Below the pieces are notes generated by a model that had not been told where the DNA came from, did no database searches, and worked only from the letters and a program-made list of their open reading frames with translations. A stretch of 64,000 bases of DNA. Origin: Nymphaea colorata. Its lineage: Eukaryota; Streptophyta; Magnoliopsida; Nymphaeales; Nymphaeaceae. The stretch's first letter is position 1. Each line of letters begins with the position of its first letter. The translations under genes were made by a program, and so were the position numbers. The stretch spans positions 5,097,682 to 5,161,681 of the forward strand of contig NC_045151.1 in the NCBI RefSeq assembly GCF_008831285.2, given 5' to 3'. Below are positions 46,600-58,780 of this stretch, piece by piece.

Positions 46600-47370
46600 A
46601 TGATAGCGTAGATCTTCCCAAGAAATTCTTCAGGTATGATGGAAGACTGACTTGCAGGCTCACTTGGCCAAATTTTTTAATGAATGTGTCTGCCTTATAA
46701 ACAAGGACCGACCATTGTTCAGATGTTTCCCACGTAGTTTAGAAGGAGTTGTGGCATGCAGGTATGTCAGGAATGTAATATAGTGGAGCCCTACCATTTT
46801 GACAAAATGATCAACATATTTATTGAGGAATGTCAATCTAATGGAGCCCTATGATTTTGACACAATGATCAACATGTTTATTGAAAGATTTCAACATAAT
46901 GTGGACATTGCCCGTCAATAAGCTATTTGACTAGCTTGTGCCAGAAACCCGAAGAGATGGTAAAAGAATACATTCCATGGTGGCATATGGTGAACAATAA
47001 GCTGAGGACTCCCATGCCTGAGGATCACACTCTTCTATGAATATGGATAGTCTCAGTTAGCCGTTGAGAGGATTGCTTAGTTGGTCATCCACATGTTCAT
47101 TTTCAGAGCAATCGAAGAAGGCATAATACATAGAGGTGGAAATAGAGAAGGGCACCTGTGACTATATTTTGCCCAAGAACGTCAAGGAGGATCCCAAAAA
47201 GACTACCAAGGTCTGTTTGAATCATTTGGTTTCCACACACACCACCAATGAAGGTCAGAGCAGTAATGTCAAGGTCAACAGTGCTGGGGTAGAGAAGAAG
47301 CTAGCTACATAGAGGGGTGGACAGTGTTGCAAGGGCAAGTCCGCCAAATAGAAACATCCTAAGTAGAGCT
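46600..47370 (+). pseudogene. Gypsy gag fragment (retrotransposon gag domain)
   Basis: Across frames the sequence reads KFFRYDG near 46,620, then ECVCLINKDRPLFRCFPRSL (about 46,685-46,745), MINMFIERFQHNVDIARQ (about 46,868-46,920) and ACARNPK. These match the plant Gypsy gag core (FF-EC, FPRSL-G-A, FI-RF--NV). A tandem duplication of about 53 bp (46,782-46,893) repeats the MINMFIE part. Stops and shifts make it non-coding. No LTR was found next to it. Confidence 0.75.
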
Positions 47371-47941
47371 ATGAATGAAAGTTCATGCTGGTAAACCAAA
47401 AGTGAGAAGACATCATGAACCAGCCTTTTGGCTAAGAACTTGCTCAAACACACCAAAGTGGCTGATCCCTAGCCCCCAACAACTTTTATTCTCTCATGAA
47501 AGTTTTATTTTGTTTCCTTATCTCCTTCCCTACGAGGCTTTGAATTGCTCGCTTCCAATGTCATCAGGATTTCAAAAGAAAAAAAACATTGCCCGAGTCC
47601 TCCTGTTCTGCATTTGCCAACATCAACTGCATTTCATTTGTCCATCTGTCATCGATCGTGAGGCTGGCCATCTGTCTTCTCTGGAACTTTCCAGCAAACA
47701 TCAGCCAAGGGCATCGTTGCCCGTTGGATCCTTCATCCACGAGAGGCATTGTCACCTGAGCCACTGGATCCAGTTATTTGCTGAAGGCATCATTTTTTGA
47801 GGCATCATCACCAAAGTTCCCTTCAGTCCTTTCTGCCAAAGGGAGTAATGCAGCAATTTACGAAGGTCAGTAGAGAGATTCTTCATGGCAGCCTCATTTT
47901 CTAGTCGCCTGAGACTGCCTAGACTTCGTTCACCAATGAGG

Positions 47942-47942
<1 letters not shown>
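47371..47942 (+). other. Unassigned open frame downstream of gag
   Basis: A 141-codon frame (47,375-47,800) follows the gag fragment. It has no known domain and its composition is Ser/His-rich. It may be leftover internal sequence of the same element. Confidence 0.3.

Positions 47943-47998
<56 letters not shown>
47943..47998. repeat. (AT)n microsatellite followed by CT tract
   Basis: Alternating AT of about 56 bp, then ctctctctctct to about 48,026. Confidence 0.95.
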
Positions 47999-47999
<1 letters not shown>

Positions 48000-48026
48000 T
48001 TCTCTCCCCCCTCTCTCTCTCTCTAT

Positions 48027-49647
48027 GACTGCAACGCAGCCCCTAATCTTTCCCTGTCACCTAATCTCTCTCGCTTCCTGTATTTGGATACAACTAGGAA
48101 ATCATTTTTCTTCTACATGTAAACCGTACGAAAGAGATTTATACTTGTACTCACCTCAGTATTTCATGTGCAGGAATCCAAGAGACAAGACTTGACCTGT
48201 TATGAAGTCTAACCATTCCTGGTGTTTTTTCTAGAAGTAATCCGACCAAGGACTAGACTTTGTGTACTAATAGCTATGAATTGGATGTTGTCCAAACCCT
48301 AAAAAAGCAAATGTGCCCTGAATTTGTGATAACGCAAAATTTAAAATTTAATTGGATGATGAGAAACATGACATGTGAATCGAGAAAAATCAAAGTGAAA
48401 CTTGATTCATGTCCGGCTGATTTATGTAAAAGAACCTATGTCTATTATGTTTGCATGCAACTACATTATGCATAGTCAAGATCTAGTCTTTAAGGTTTAT
48501 AAAATGTGGAAGGTAACCCTGAAGAGATCTAAAATCAAACCTAAACTCACATCATGGCCGGCTTGATTCAAAATCTAGACTTGTTGATTCAAACTCATAA
48601 CAGACATTTTAGACTGTGGGCTTACTTGAGGGCCAACTAGGTTTGAGATTTAGATTTATGGTTCAAACTTGTAACGTGATACATAAGTTCCAACTTTCAG
48701 AATGCAAGATCCAAATCCTTGAAGCTTGTTCCAAATAATCTAAATTCAGATCCAAAAAAATGAATATAACTATTGTAATCTATTATCCACATTTAGTTTT
48801 AATACTATTATGAAATCCAAATCTAAATTTGGGGTCTGATATAATCTTTGATCAAATCTTTGAATCGAATTCCATGAGATACAAAACTTAAAAGTCCAGT
48901 AATGCTTGTTTGAGGTTCGATTGGTTTCGATCTAGTTTTGACAAAGCTTGATCGAATGAGGGTTTCATAGTAGGGGTCAACCAGGTTGGATTACAGTTCA
49001 GTCAACCTGGCTAGTGCTTGATTGAATCATAGTTCCTTATAGTGGATTCAATACTAGGTCTTAATTAAGCATTGAGGGATTTTATAGGGGCTGGCTAAGG
49101 AGAGTTAGATTTAAGGTTATGACTAACTTGTAGTGGGTTGTAGGGTTGGTCTGGGAACCTAGAAGGCTTCAACATTGGTTTCCTCTAGGTCTGGATCTTG
49201 ACCATGCATGAACTTAGTGTTTTTAGAAACATAGTTTTTAAAAGAGGTTTTGTTTTGAAAATATGCATTTGAAAATCAATGTTTTTGAAAGTGAGTTCAT
49301 GTAGAACTAGAGCTCCAGACATGTAGGATAAATGAGTGAAAATATAAAATGAGCTAGGTTTTGATGAATTCATTTGAGTTGAGCTAAAGACAGTCAGTTC
49401 GGATAGTGAAGAACATGTTGCTAGCCCACAACAAGCTGACTACTTCTGGAGTGAGAGAATTTCTCTTGAGACATTTGAAATGAAAGGGAGAGAGGGAGAG
49501 TGATATTGATTTTAGGACAACTCACTAGTGCTCAAATTAGGATGTGTTAGCGGAAAATAACTTTGAAAATACTCCCATGGCACTAAGAAACCCGTAACAT
49601 CAGCTCCACAGGCATTGACAAGGTGATAGTACTAACAATTACGCAAA
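48027..49647. other. Intergenic, no gene recognised
   Basis: Moderately AT-rich. It contains degenerate atccaaatc-like motifs (about 48,700-48,860). Confidence 0.5.
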
Positions 49648-50194
49648 TTACTAAGCTAGTGGGCTCATTTCAGTTGAAATGGAGGGAATGGAAAGTTGTT
49701 GACATGAATTTGGCCCTATAAATTGGGGTTTCACTAAAAATTGTCTACTGACACTAAAAAAAATATTAAAAATGAAGTTGGTGGGATTAGTGCACGATCT
49801 GGTGTGAAGAAATTGCCAAAAATTGCAGAAATGTTTCATTTTGATCTAAACTGGGCCAAATGTGAGCTTGAAAATGAGTTGTGGAAGCTCCTAATAATTT
49901 GTAAATGTTAAAATTTTCATAATTGAAATGGTAGAACATAATTCTTAGGAGTTCTAGAGTTATTTTAAGAAAATTGGACCAAATTTGGGCAAAATGAGGG
50001 TGATGAGAGGCAAAATGGTCATTTTTCTAACTAATCCTAGGCTGGGTGATCTGGTTTCAACTGCCTAACATTTGGATTACGAAGTTCATGTTCCTGTCAT
50101 CCTTGGCCTATGCAGTTGAAAAATATTTGAGAAAATCAACACATTAAGAGGTTTGAAATGGTCATTTTGGCATGAAAAATTTGGGGTGTCTACA
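49648..50194 (-). repeat. Gypsy 3' LTR (left copy)
   Basis: Matches 58,234-58,780 along its length with many substitutions. It ends in tgtctaca on the plus strand. It includes the conserved phrases aatttggccctataaattgggg (a TATA-like box only if read on the plus strand) and gaaatggtagaacataat. Confidence 0.85.
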
Positions 50195-50329
50195 GATGCC
50201 CTCTTCGCTACTAAGCTGGTGTTGAGCCATGGTTAGTGGCAAAGCCATGGTTAGCTGGTAGGTTATTGGAAAAGCTCTAACGTTTTGTAAACCGTTTAGC
50301 AATGTTATGAGGAAAATCCTCTTTTAGAA

Positions 50330-50610
50330 AAATAAAGATGCCCTAGTATGAATACAGGATGAACATTATGAAATTTCATTGATATTGACATGGTGAAATA
50401 AAAAATATATCTCAATTTGAGAGATGAAAAATTATATTCCAAACATTGCAACAAAAGTTGCTTGAATTTGAGAACTGAGCAGACATTGTAAAAGTTCATG
50501 ATAAAAAATTGCCCCAGCATGTGAACTAGGTGACAATCATGCAAGTTCATGATTTTGATAAAAAGATGCCCTAGTTTGTGAATTGGGTAAACATTACGAC
50601 ATTGTGTGCC
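50330..50610 (-). repeat. Degenerate tandem repeat near the 3' LTR
   Basis: About five diverged units of 55-65 bp share the frame gatgcccyag--tgtgaa--gg-tgaacattatg-aagttcatgat. They lie between the 3' LTR and the main minisatellite within the Gypsy element. Confidence 0.6.
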
Positions 50611-51700
50611 AGTGATGGACAAGTTCTAAAAGTGGGAGTGTCCCAGGAGCGAGCTTAGGCAAAACCCAACATTTTCAAAATCATGTTTGTGGTGAGATTG
50701 ATATCCTTTGGAGAACTTGCTTTAATCATTCCACATTTTGAAAGCACCGAAAATCTCACTCTAATTAAAGCCTTTTGAGGTTATTGGAACAAATTTCCCT
50801 TCATTATCATTTTATGAACTTTGGGAAGGAAAACTCTCATTTTCATAAAGAATCTCATAATGGAATAATTATTCATTTCATGACTTTCAGACCACAAATA
50901 ATTTCATGTTGTTCACACGAGAATTTCATATTGCGAATAGCAATGACCATTCAAGCAGGCAATAATTTCTTTCTTTTTCTTTTGTCTTTATTTTTGTCTT
51001 CTTTCTTTTGAATTTGTGGCCATTTGGCTCTTGAACTCTTTGCTTTCTTTTGCTTAGGCTAACCTTCACCATGTAGGGGAAATACCTCACCACCGGATAG
51101 GCTACTACGGAGTCTCACTACTTTTGTGATATTGTATATCTCTACCATGTGAAATGTTATATTGATTGGGCTCTCTACTGAACCCTCATAACGAGCCTTC
51201 AGGTTGGCAGCTCCCAAGCAAATCAGTCTTAGGGTACCAGATGTGGGGCACCCTTTAGACTTACTTGCTTGAGTTCAGTAGGCTTTAGTTCATAACAATA
51301 ACTTCGCAAGATGGACACAAATCAAGCTCTATGCCTACCTGATATTCTCCAATACTGGTCCAGAGGAATGACTATACTTGCCCTGAACCATCTCTCAACC
51401 CTCATTTTGTAACGCCTTACTTGATCATCCAAACCAATTCAGATCCTTGTTCTCTCATGAATTTCATCGGGTTCCCATGGTACCTTTTGATAATTTGAAT
51501 CAATAATATTTCCTGAATTTCAATTATCTCAAAGTCATTAAGCTCACTTCCTTGATCCATATCGCGATTTTGCTGAGACTCTTAATCCTTGAATCTCCTT
51601 TGACAATGATTTTTTCTCTTTCATATAGTAGCAAAATTTGATAAATAGGACCTTTGGTTTATTCAAATTTCAAAATTCACATGTTTTACTTTCAGAAACT
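50611..51700 (-). other. Gypsy 3' untranslated region
   Basis: No coding frame. This part of the element is long compared with most Gypsy families, which is typical of Tat-lineage elements. Confidence 0.5.
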
Positions 51701-51726
51701 GGTGTGTGCTTAAGCATGAGAATGAG

Positions 51727-52400
51727 GGTGTATTGAAGCGTGAAACGAAACTCTTGTGCGCCTAAAGTCTACAAAAAGGGGGCACATCTAGGTGTGAGAC
51801 ATGGCTCTGGTGTGCGTACACATTAAGTGAGGGTGCATCTAAGCATGAGACGAGGATCCAGTGCACCTAGACACAACAAAAGGGATGCATCTAGGGGTGA
51901 GTAGATGCTCTAGTGTGCAGACACAATAAAAAGGGTTGCATCTAGGGATGAGGCAAGGTTCAGGTGTGCTTAGACACTTCAAAGAGATGTATCTAGTATG
52001 AGACAAGACTCTAGTGCACCTAGACACTACATAAGGGACACATCTGGGCATGAGATGAGGCTGTAGTACACCGAGGCACCACTAAAAGGGGTGTATCTAG
52101 GCGTGTGACAAGATTCTGGTACACTAGACACTACATAAAGGAGCATCTAGGCATGAGACGAGGCTCTGGTGTGCCTAGGCACTTCAAAAGAGGTGCATCT
52201 AGTGTGAGACGAGGCTTTGGTGTGCGTAGACACTACATAAGTGCCCATCTATGTGTGAAACGAGGCTCTGGTGCGCCTAGATACTACATAAGGAGTGCAT
52301 CAAAGCGTGAGATGGGGTTCTGGTGCACCTAGACACTACATGGTTCGAATCTAGAATTGTGATGAGGCTTTGGTGTACCTAAACACTACAAAAGGTGTAT
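51727..52400 (-). repeat. 51-bp minisatellite, about 13 copies, inside Gypsy
   Basis: Units of 49-53 bp follow the pattern gcatctaggcatgagacgag, then gctctggtgcgcctagacac, then tacataag, written on the plus strand. I count about 13 units plus a partial one at the end and perhaps one before. They lie between the integrase and the 3' LTR of the minus-strand element. Both strands carry meaningless repeat frames (51,839-52,051 minus; 52,105-52,332 plus). Confidence 0.93.
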
Positions 52401-52999
52401 CGATGTAAGATTTCTTGCACATAGATATGAATTTAATGTTATTGCAAACTTTGATTTGCAGAAAAGTTTGTGCCAAAGTATGACAACTTTTTACACTTCT
52501 ATGGGGGTTTTTAAAATTTTATACATGTAGGTCAACATTTTGAAAACATTTGCTCACAATTTATCACGATTGCAAATTTGAAGGCATATGTTCATTCAAA
52601 GGCCCTTCAAAAGCTTGAAGATTTTTTTTCCCCTTCTTGGGGTAAAAGTTAGAAAAATTGTGACACTTCGGAGGTTCTTTTCTTTTGAGAAACCTCTTCA
52701 AAATGATTTTGAAAGCTTCTTCTGAAAACTTATGGCAGTTTAATACTGTGATCAGGTGCATGAGGTAGAAGACGCCTCCGGAGAAAGACAAGTCATTGAT
52801 CACATGAGACAAAATAAGTGTGGCCATTAGAAAGTGCAATATTTATTGATGAAAAAAAGGGAGTATATCAAGCACATAACTTTTTTGAATGAAATTTATT
52901 GATAGGATCAAGTAATTTTACACTATTTACATTGATTGGATGGTGAAAATTTTCAAAAAGAATTTCTCTTATAACAGATGGCACAACCATATTAACTGC

Positions 53000-54050
53000 C
53001 CACTTTTCTTGTGGACTATGCCTCCAACGAATGGTCTATCTGAGCACAAGGTCATTTACTTTGATTTTTCTCTTAATGACTAACTTAGCATAATGCCTGA
53101 CTATCCTCTGCCGATAAGCTTTGCCATGCTCCGTGGCTTTTAATCTTTTCCTTTTGAGGGGGTCTAGTTGTAATATTCTCTGATGTTGATACTGATCCAT
53201 CGGAAGTTTTGTGACTGCCGCAAATTTGAATGTTGGTCTTTGTATGTGAAGTGGCAGTACTACATTTGTTTCGAATACTAATTCTATAGGAGTGGCATTG
53301 ATGGGAATTTTTACTATTGTTATATATGTGATAATGCATCATATATCCTTTCATGCCATTATCGGCCAGACTCGACCATTCATTCTAAAACTTTGATCAG
53401 GATCTTATTCGAGGCTTTTGCTTGGTGATTGACTTGTAGGTAGTAAGGTGCTGAAAAGTGATGCTTGATTCAAAATTTTGAATAGAAATTATGCATGTGT
53501 TCATTATTGAAGTGTGTTCCATTATCCAAGAGAAATATAGTGATGCATCCATATCAACATAGTATATTCTTGTGAATGAATGCTACTATGTGTCTGCCTT
53601 CCACTATTATGAGTGTAACAACTTCTACCCACTTAGTAAAGTATTATGTTGCTGCAAGGACGTATTTATGACTGTTAAATGCAAAGGGGTTGATGGTCCC
53701 TAAAACACCAAACAGTCACATCGAAAAAGGCCATGGTGAGACCACTGAATGTAAATGTGCCATCGGTGCATGAATGGAGTCTGCATGAATTTGGCATTTG
53801 GAGCATTTCTTGACATATTTATTTATAATCTTGCCGCATAGTTGGACAATAATAGCCAGCTCTGATTAATTTCTTGGTGAGAGTTTGATAGTCTGCATGG
53901 CCACAATAGGTTCCTTTATGAGATTCTTTGATTCCCTCTTGTGATTCATCTTTGTTTAAACATCTGAAATATTCTGCACTGAAGCCTCCAATGAGTACAA
54001 AATATTGACTATACATTCTTTGAATTGCTCCCAACTCCTTTTTGGACATG
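53000..54050 (-). pseudogene. Gypsy integrase, broken
   Basis: The zinc-binding start reads ESHKGTYCGHADYQTLTKKL then IRAGYYCPTMRQDY (HHCC-type region, 54,049-53,819). Across stops the catalytic core remnant follows (YVLAATYYFTKWVEV, then LLDNGTHFNNEH near 53,520, in place of the usual D-G--F), down to about 53,085. The integrase would insert the cDNA. Several stops interrupt it. Confidence 0.82.
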
Positions 54051-54479
54051 TCTAGAGGGAAGTTTTAGTTTCCAGGTAGTTCTTATGTTATGATACCAAG
54101 ATGCTTTTTGTGATTCCACCTAGTTGACTTTCTCTATCATTTCATAAGCTCATTGGGTCAACCTTCCAACTTCAAAGGCATTGCACTTTAGATTTATTGA
54201 AGGTCATTAGGCTGGCTAGACCATTTGCAAACTGATTGAGTTGAAATTCATTAAATTGTTTGACCAATGTTTTGGTCAACCCTTGAAAGGGTATGACCTG
54301 AGAATCCTTCACTTTCCTTTCTTCGTTGACTTGATTTACAATGAGAAGGGAGTCTTCGTAAGCATGGACTCATCTAACATTGAATCCCAATAGTATCTTG
54401 AGGACTTGCATAAGAGCTTCATATTCTACCATGTTATGTGTACAGACAAAATCTAGTAGGGGTTATAGTATCATTTCTT

Positions 54480-55030
54480 TTTCAGGTGAGAGTAGAAAAA
54501 TCCCTATTCATATTCTTGCCATGTTCTTGAAGCCATTGAAAAACAAGGTCCATGCTAGTGCGACTCCACATATAAGATACACTCATTAAGGAAATTGTGT
54601 TTGCCTTGAGTTCTATTAGGGGGAATTCAACCAGCTGGTTGGCCATTGCATGTCTTTTTATAGATTTTTGAAGAATACATTCTAGATCAAACTGCATGAG
54701 GAGTACTTGCCATTTAGCGATTCAGTCACTGAGAAATGGTTGTTCCATAATATATACGGTATTTAATCGAGTGCTTATTTTGATTTTGCATTGTAGAATG
54801 TAGTGCTTGAGTTTTTGATATATCCATATCAATGCTAGGGAAGTTTTTTCCATTGGAAAACATTGCTTTTCATATTATATGAAGGTCTTCTAAACATAGT
54901 ATATTCCATGTTCAATTTGCACATTTCTTCATACTGGGCTAGAAATCCACCACAAGTTGAGTCATCCACAGAGACATACAATGGAAGCAGTTTTCCCAAT
55001 ATTGGTGGTTGAAGGACGGGTGGATTCAAC
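54480..55030 (-). pseudogene. Gypsy RNase H, broken
   Basis: Remnants: PPILGKLLPLYVSVDDSTCG (about 55,020-54,960), corresponding to the LYLSV start of the domain, and AKWQVLLMQFDLECILQKSI (about 54,715-54,655), corresponding to the W---L-E-D motif. It lies between RT and integrase as expected for Gypsy. The frames are interrupted. Confidence 0.75.
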
Positions 55031-55089
55031 AGGCACTATTTGATACAGTCCAAAGATTGATAATATCGTGATCCTCACTTAAATTTAGC

Positions 55090-55804
55090 TTTTTTCATAA
55101 GGAGGTGGTTGATTGGTTCGTATCTAAGAGATAAGTTCAAAATGAATCTTTTGATTACTTGATTTCTGCCTAGTAAACTTTAGAGTTCTTTTACAGTTCA
55201 TGGAGCGTGCGTATCAATTATGGCTTTAGCTTTTGGTAGATCTATCTCGATTCCTTTCTTACTAACCATACAATAAAGAAACTTTTCTAATTCCACACTA
55301 AATATACATTTTTGTGGGTTTTACTTCAATTAGTACTGAATCAATCTGTCAAATACTTGCTTGAGAATATCAAGGTGGTTTGTTCAAGTCTTAGACTTGA
55401 TCAAGATGTTACCAACACATGCATCCAAAAATGTATGCATTTGATCATGAAAATTTGTTGCCATCCTCACTGTTATGTAGCTCTTGCATTTTTAAGTCCG
55501 AATGATATCACCGTATAATTCAACATCCCCTGGGGGTTGTGAATGAAGTTTTTGGTCGAACTTTGACTACCAACTTGATCTGGTTATATCCTGAATAACC
55601 ATTCATGAAAGACAACATATCATGTCCCACAGTACTATCTATCAATAGATCAATATTTGGCAATTGAAAGTCATCATTTGGAGTGTCTTTTTTGAGATCG
55701 TAGAAGTCCATGCATATTAAGACTTTTTCATTTTTATTTGGCATGACAACAATGTTTGCCAACCATTTTGAATGGTTGATGTTTCTGATGAATCTTGCTT
55801 TCAA
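55090..55804 (-). pseudogene. Gypsy reverse transcriptase, active site lost
   Basis: The first half (55,804-55,520) is one open frame with KARFIRNINHSKWLANIVVM, then DFYDLKKDTPNDDFQLPNID, then MLSFMNGYSGYNQIKL. Further on the part with FHDQMHTFLDACVGNILIKS contains CVGN where the YVDD metal-binding motif should be (about 55,421-55,407), so polymerase activity is lost. Then HLDILKQVFDRLIQY follows, and stops accumulate. Before decay it would have copied the element RNA into DNA. Confidence 0.87.
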
Positions 55805-57640
55805 AAGATCTGCTAGTCCGTTTTGACTTTGTCATTGATTTTGGGGCTTAGATTTCTCAATTTTTGGGCTTGCTTCCAGGTTTCAAAACTTAGCCCATGA
55901 TATACCAACTTTGGATCTAACCCTATCATTGTAGGTCCAAGCGAAGACAACTTTGTATTCTTTGAGGAACTTGACAAACTTTTCTTTCTCTTTAGCATCG
56001 AGGTTGGCACCAATCAGAATCACTTTTTTTTCCTCTGTCCCGATGTTTATTTCTTTGGTGGGATTGTTGAGCATAGTCAGTGATTGATCTTCTTTCTGCA
56101 GTTGTGCCAATTTGGCGGGCTCTAATTTTGGTTCTGTTGCCTCTCTTGATTCATCAAGTTTATGCTCTTAAATTTCATGAGCACTTGCTATGTTTTGCTA
56201 TATTGTAGGATTGATTATCAACTTGTAAGGGTTGCATCCCATATTGGTCCTGAAAAAATACTGATTATGAGGAAATGTAGTAGTAATAAGGAAACTTGAG
56301 CGAATGCACAAGTAGAAGAACATAGCTTTCATGACAGTACAAAAACATATTTTTATTGATCACTAGAAAGAAAGGAGGGGATCCTAGTGTCCCAACAACA
56401 ATTATTGAAAGAATTCTGCTAGATACAACCTTTCCCATAGTCATTGTTTTCATCAAATCAAAGCACAAATTCATGGCATGCATCCTAGCCTTTCAGATGC
56501 AGAGCCGTCACCATTATTTCTTCAGCTACAATTTCATAGGAGCTTTCATCACCAAGGATGACAAACACTTTTCCCAAGAGTGAAAATTGTTTCAATGAGA
56601 TGGGATTTTCCTTGATGGCTGGGGAAGATCATGTACAGAATGAAGAAAATCTCAAAGTCAACCCTTGAGTAGTGCTAAACAAATTTGATAGCCTTTATAA
56701 GGTTTGCCAATCATGATAGTCAACTTCCCAAGGTAGTGCTGAGGGCATTGCACTTAGAATCTCATTGCTTTCCCTTGAAATTTGAATATATACAAGTTCA
56801 GAATTTGAAGCTGGCGGTTTGCAAGATTAATCATCTGTAGTTGACAATCTTTAGCTCTTTCATGCTGGGATTCTTGATGAGAACTATCCACAATCTTGCA
56901 ACAAGACTTTGATGGCTTTAATAGAGACTTCTTCAACATCATCGATAACAACCTTCTTCAGACTGTCAAAATTGCTGAAGTCAATGACCCGATGCTTGAG
57001 TGTTTTGCCTCGCCAAATGAGAGTGTGTAGAGAAAACACATAATTGAAGAAAGCCCTTTGTCAGATGTACAAGTGCTGTAGTCCATCCAACTCTAATTCT
57101 TTCACATTTATTCTTAGGCAAGACCATAAACATCTATTGAAGTAAGAGTCAAAATCCTTGTTAGTGGTGGTTTGGAGCCAAAATCTATGTATGTCATCTT
57201 CATGAAAGACCAGGTACTGCTCCAATAGTTCAGTTATCCTCTATTTTCTGAGACAAGTGAGTCTTTCCTTTCTTTCACGGAATAGGACAGTGTCATGCAG
57301 ATAGTCAGAGTATTGTTGTTCTCGATCCAGCCATGCCCAAGTAGGAGTTTCCTCTAAATTCACAATCGATGACAAGATCTACAAATCTTCTACATTCTTT
57401 AGCCAATGTGAGTCTCTGGCTTGCTCAGTAGGAATGGACGAGACAATCTTGACAACAACATCTCTGGGAAAATCCAGTGGTTTTGATGCAGCTTGGGCTA
57501 TTGCTTGTGTTGTTTGCATTACATCCTCTATGAACAACCTTTTGAATTTGAAAAGGACTGCAGTTTTGTGAATGAGATATGTGGCCATAGTGATTCTTGT
57601 TTAGAAGCACAAGACATATCATGAGGAGGAGAATAAAAAA
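55805..57640 (-). pseudogene. Gypsy gag-pro/linker remnant
   Basis: Minus-strand frames 56,110-55,883 and 56,013-55,813 cover the linker just before RT (NIGTEEKKVILIGANLDAKE, FVKFLKEYKVVFAWTYND, then GLDPKLVYHGLSFETW). These match the region preceding RT in Tat-like pol proteins. Further right (to 57,622) frames are short and no gag core or protease motif could be identified with certainty. Confidence 0.6.
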
Positions 57641-58233
57641 CTGAAATTTTATTTATTAAAATGTTTGAAGTAAAAGAATAGACTCAACAACAATAAGGAC
57701 TGGGAGTGTCTCTCCTCCACTATCCCATCAAAATTTGCAATTATCAAGATATCTAGGATATCCCATCAAAAACTACTCCAACCAAACATTCTAGGGTAGA
57801 GACATTTGTGGGGAAGATCACAATGTCTGGTTCTCCTTATAGGATGGAGTGTTTCATGTGACAGTGGGGATATATCCACAACATGATCATTGGAAGATAA
57901 AAGACAAGGGTTAAGACAAACAATTGATTAAGATCTTGAGATGACTAGATTGGACTGAAAGTGACTGCGCCTACCTAAGCCAGCCCAATAGAGAGGTTAA
58001 GAACAAATGATGGACATGTACGGCTCAAAATAGACCACCATAAATCCTAATTAGTAGAATAACTGATTTTTTCAATTCTAAATGGTTTTGACATTGAAAA
58101 CTAGAGGACTTTTTGAGAACTATGTCTAGTTTTTAGTAAACACTATGAAGTATGCATTTATCAAATAAATACCAAACATGGTTAAACATATACCTGAATT
58201 CAGCACTCCATAGAGGCATGGTTCTAATGTGAG
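57641..58233 (-). other. Gypsy leader between 5' LTR and gag
   Basis: No frame seen. The primer-binding site should lie just below 58,234, but I could not match the sequence there to a known tRNA end. Confidence 0.45.
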
Positions 58234-58780
58234 TAACTAAGCTAGTGGGATCATTTCAGCTGAAATGGAAGGAAATGAAAGGTTTTTGACATGAATTTGG
58301 CCCTATAAATTGGGGGTTTCACTAAAAATAGTCTATTAATACTAAAAAGATTGGGAAATGAAATCCATGGGATCAACATAAGATCTGGTGTGAAGAAATT
58401 GCCAAAAACAGTAGAAATATGCCATTTTGAGCTGAATTCGACCAAATGTGAGCTAGAAAACTGGTTGTGGAAACTTTTAGTAATTTGCAAATGTGATAAT
58501 TTTTATAATTGAAATGGTAGAACATAATTATTAGGAGTTATAGAGTTAATTCATGAAAATTGGACCAAATTTGTGCAAAATGAGGGTGATCAGAGGAAAA
58601 ATGGTCATTTTTCCGACCATGAGCAAGTTGGGTGATCTGGTTCCAACTACCTAACTATTGGATGATGAAGTTCGCGTTTGCGTCATCATTGGCCAATGTA
58701 GTTAAAAAATATTTAAGAAAATCAAGATATTAAGTAGGGTAAAATGGTCATTTTGGCAATGAAAATTTAGGTTGCCTATA
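58234..58780 (-). repeat. Gypsy 5' LTR (right copy)
   Basis: Pairs with 49,648-50,194. Its outer end reads tataggcaacc on the minus strand, a mutated form of tgtagacaccc. Confidence 0.85.

Larger units (their letters stand above)
49648..58780 (-). mobile_element. Tat-like Ty3/Gypsy retrotransposon, about 9.1 kb
   Basis: Two direct repeats of about 547 bp (49,648-50,194 and 58,234-58,780) flank minus-strand Gypsy protein sequence in the order gag-pro remnant, RT, RNase H, integrase, long 3' region. On the minus strand the 3' LTR starts tgtagacacccc at 50,194, preceded by a purine-rich gcgaagagggcatc as polypurine tract. The RT wording (FIRNINHSKWLANIVVMPNK, DFQLPNIDLLIDSTVGH) and the tandem repeats in the 3' region fit the Tat/Ogre lineage. 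Stops, shifts and a destroyed RT active site make it inactive. No clear target duplication was found. Confidence 0.85.

Noticed and set aside
47375-47800. 141-codon frame as a host gene
   Set aside because: No domain, no promoter or splice context, and it directly follows a Gypsy gag remnant.
51839-52332. Frames on both strands in the 51-bp array
   Set aside because: They repeat the minisatellite unit and exist because the unit length is close to a multiple of three; no domain.
51727-52400. CRISPR-like look of regular repeats
   Set aside because: The units are directly adjoining diverged copies with no unique spacers, inside a plant retrotransposon.
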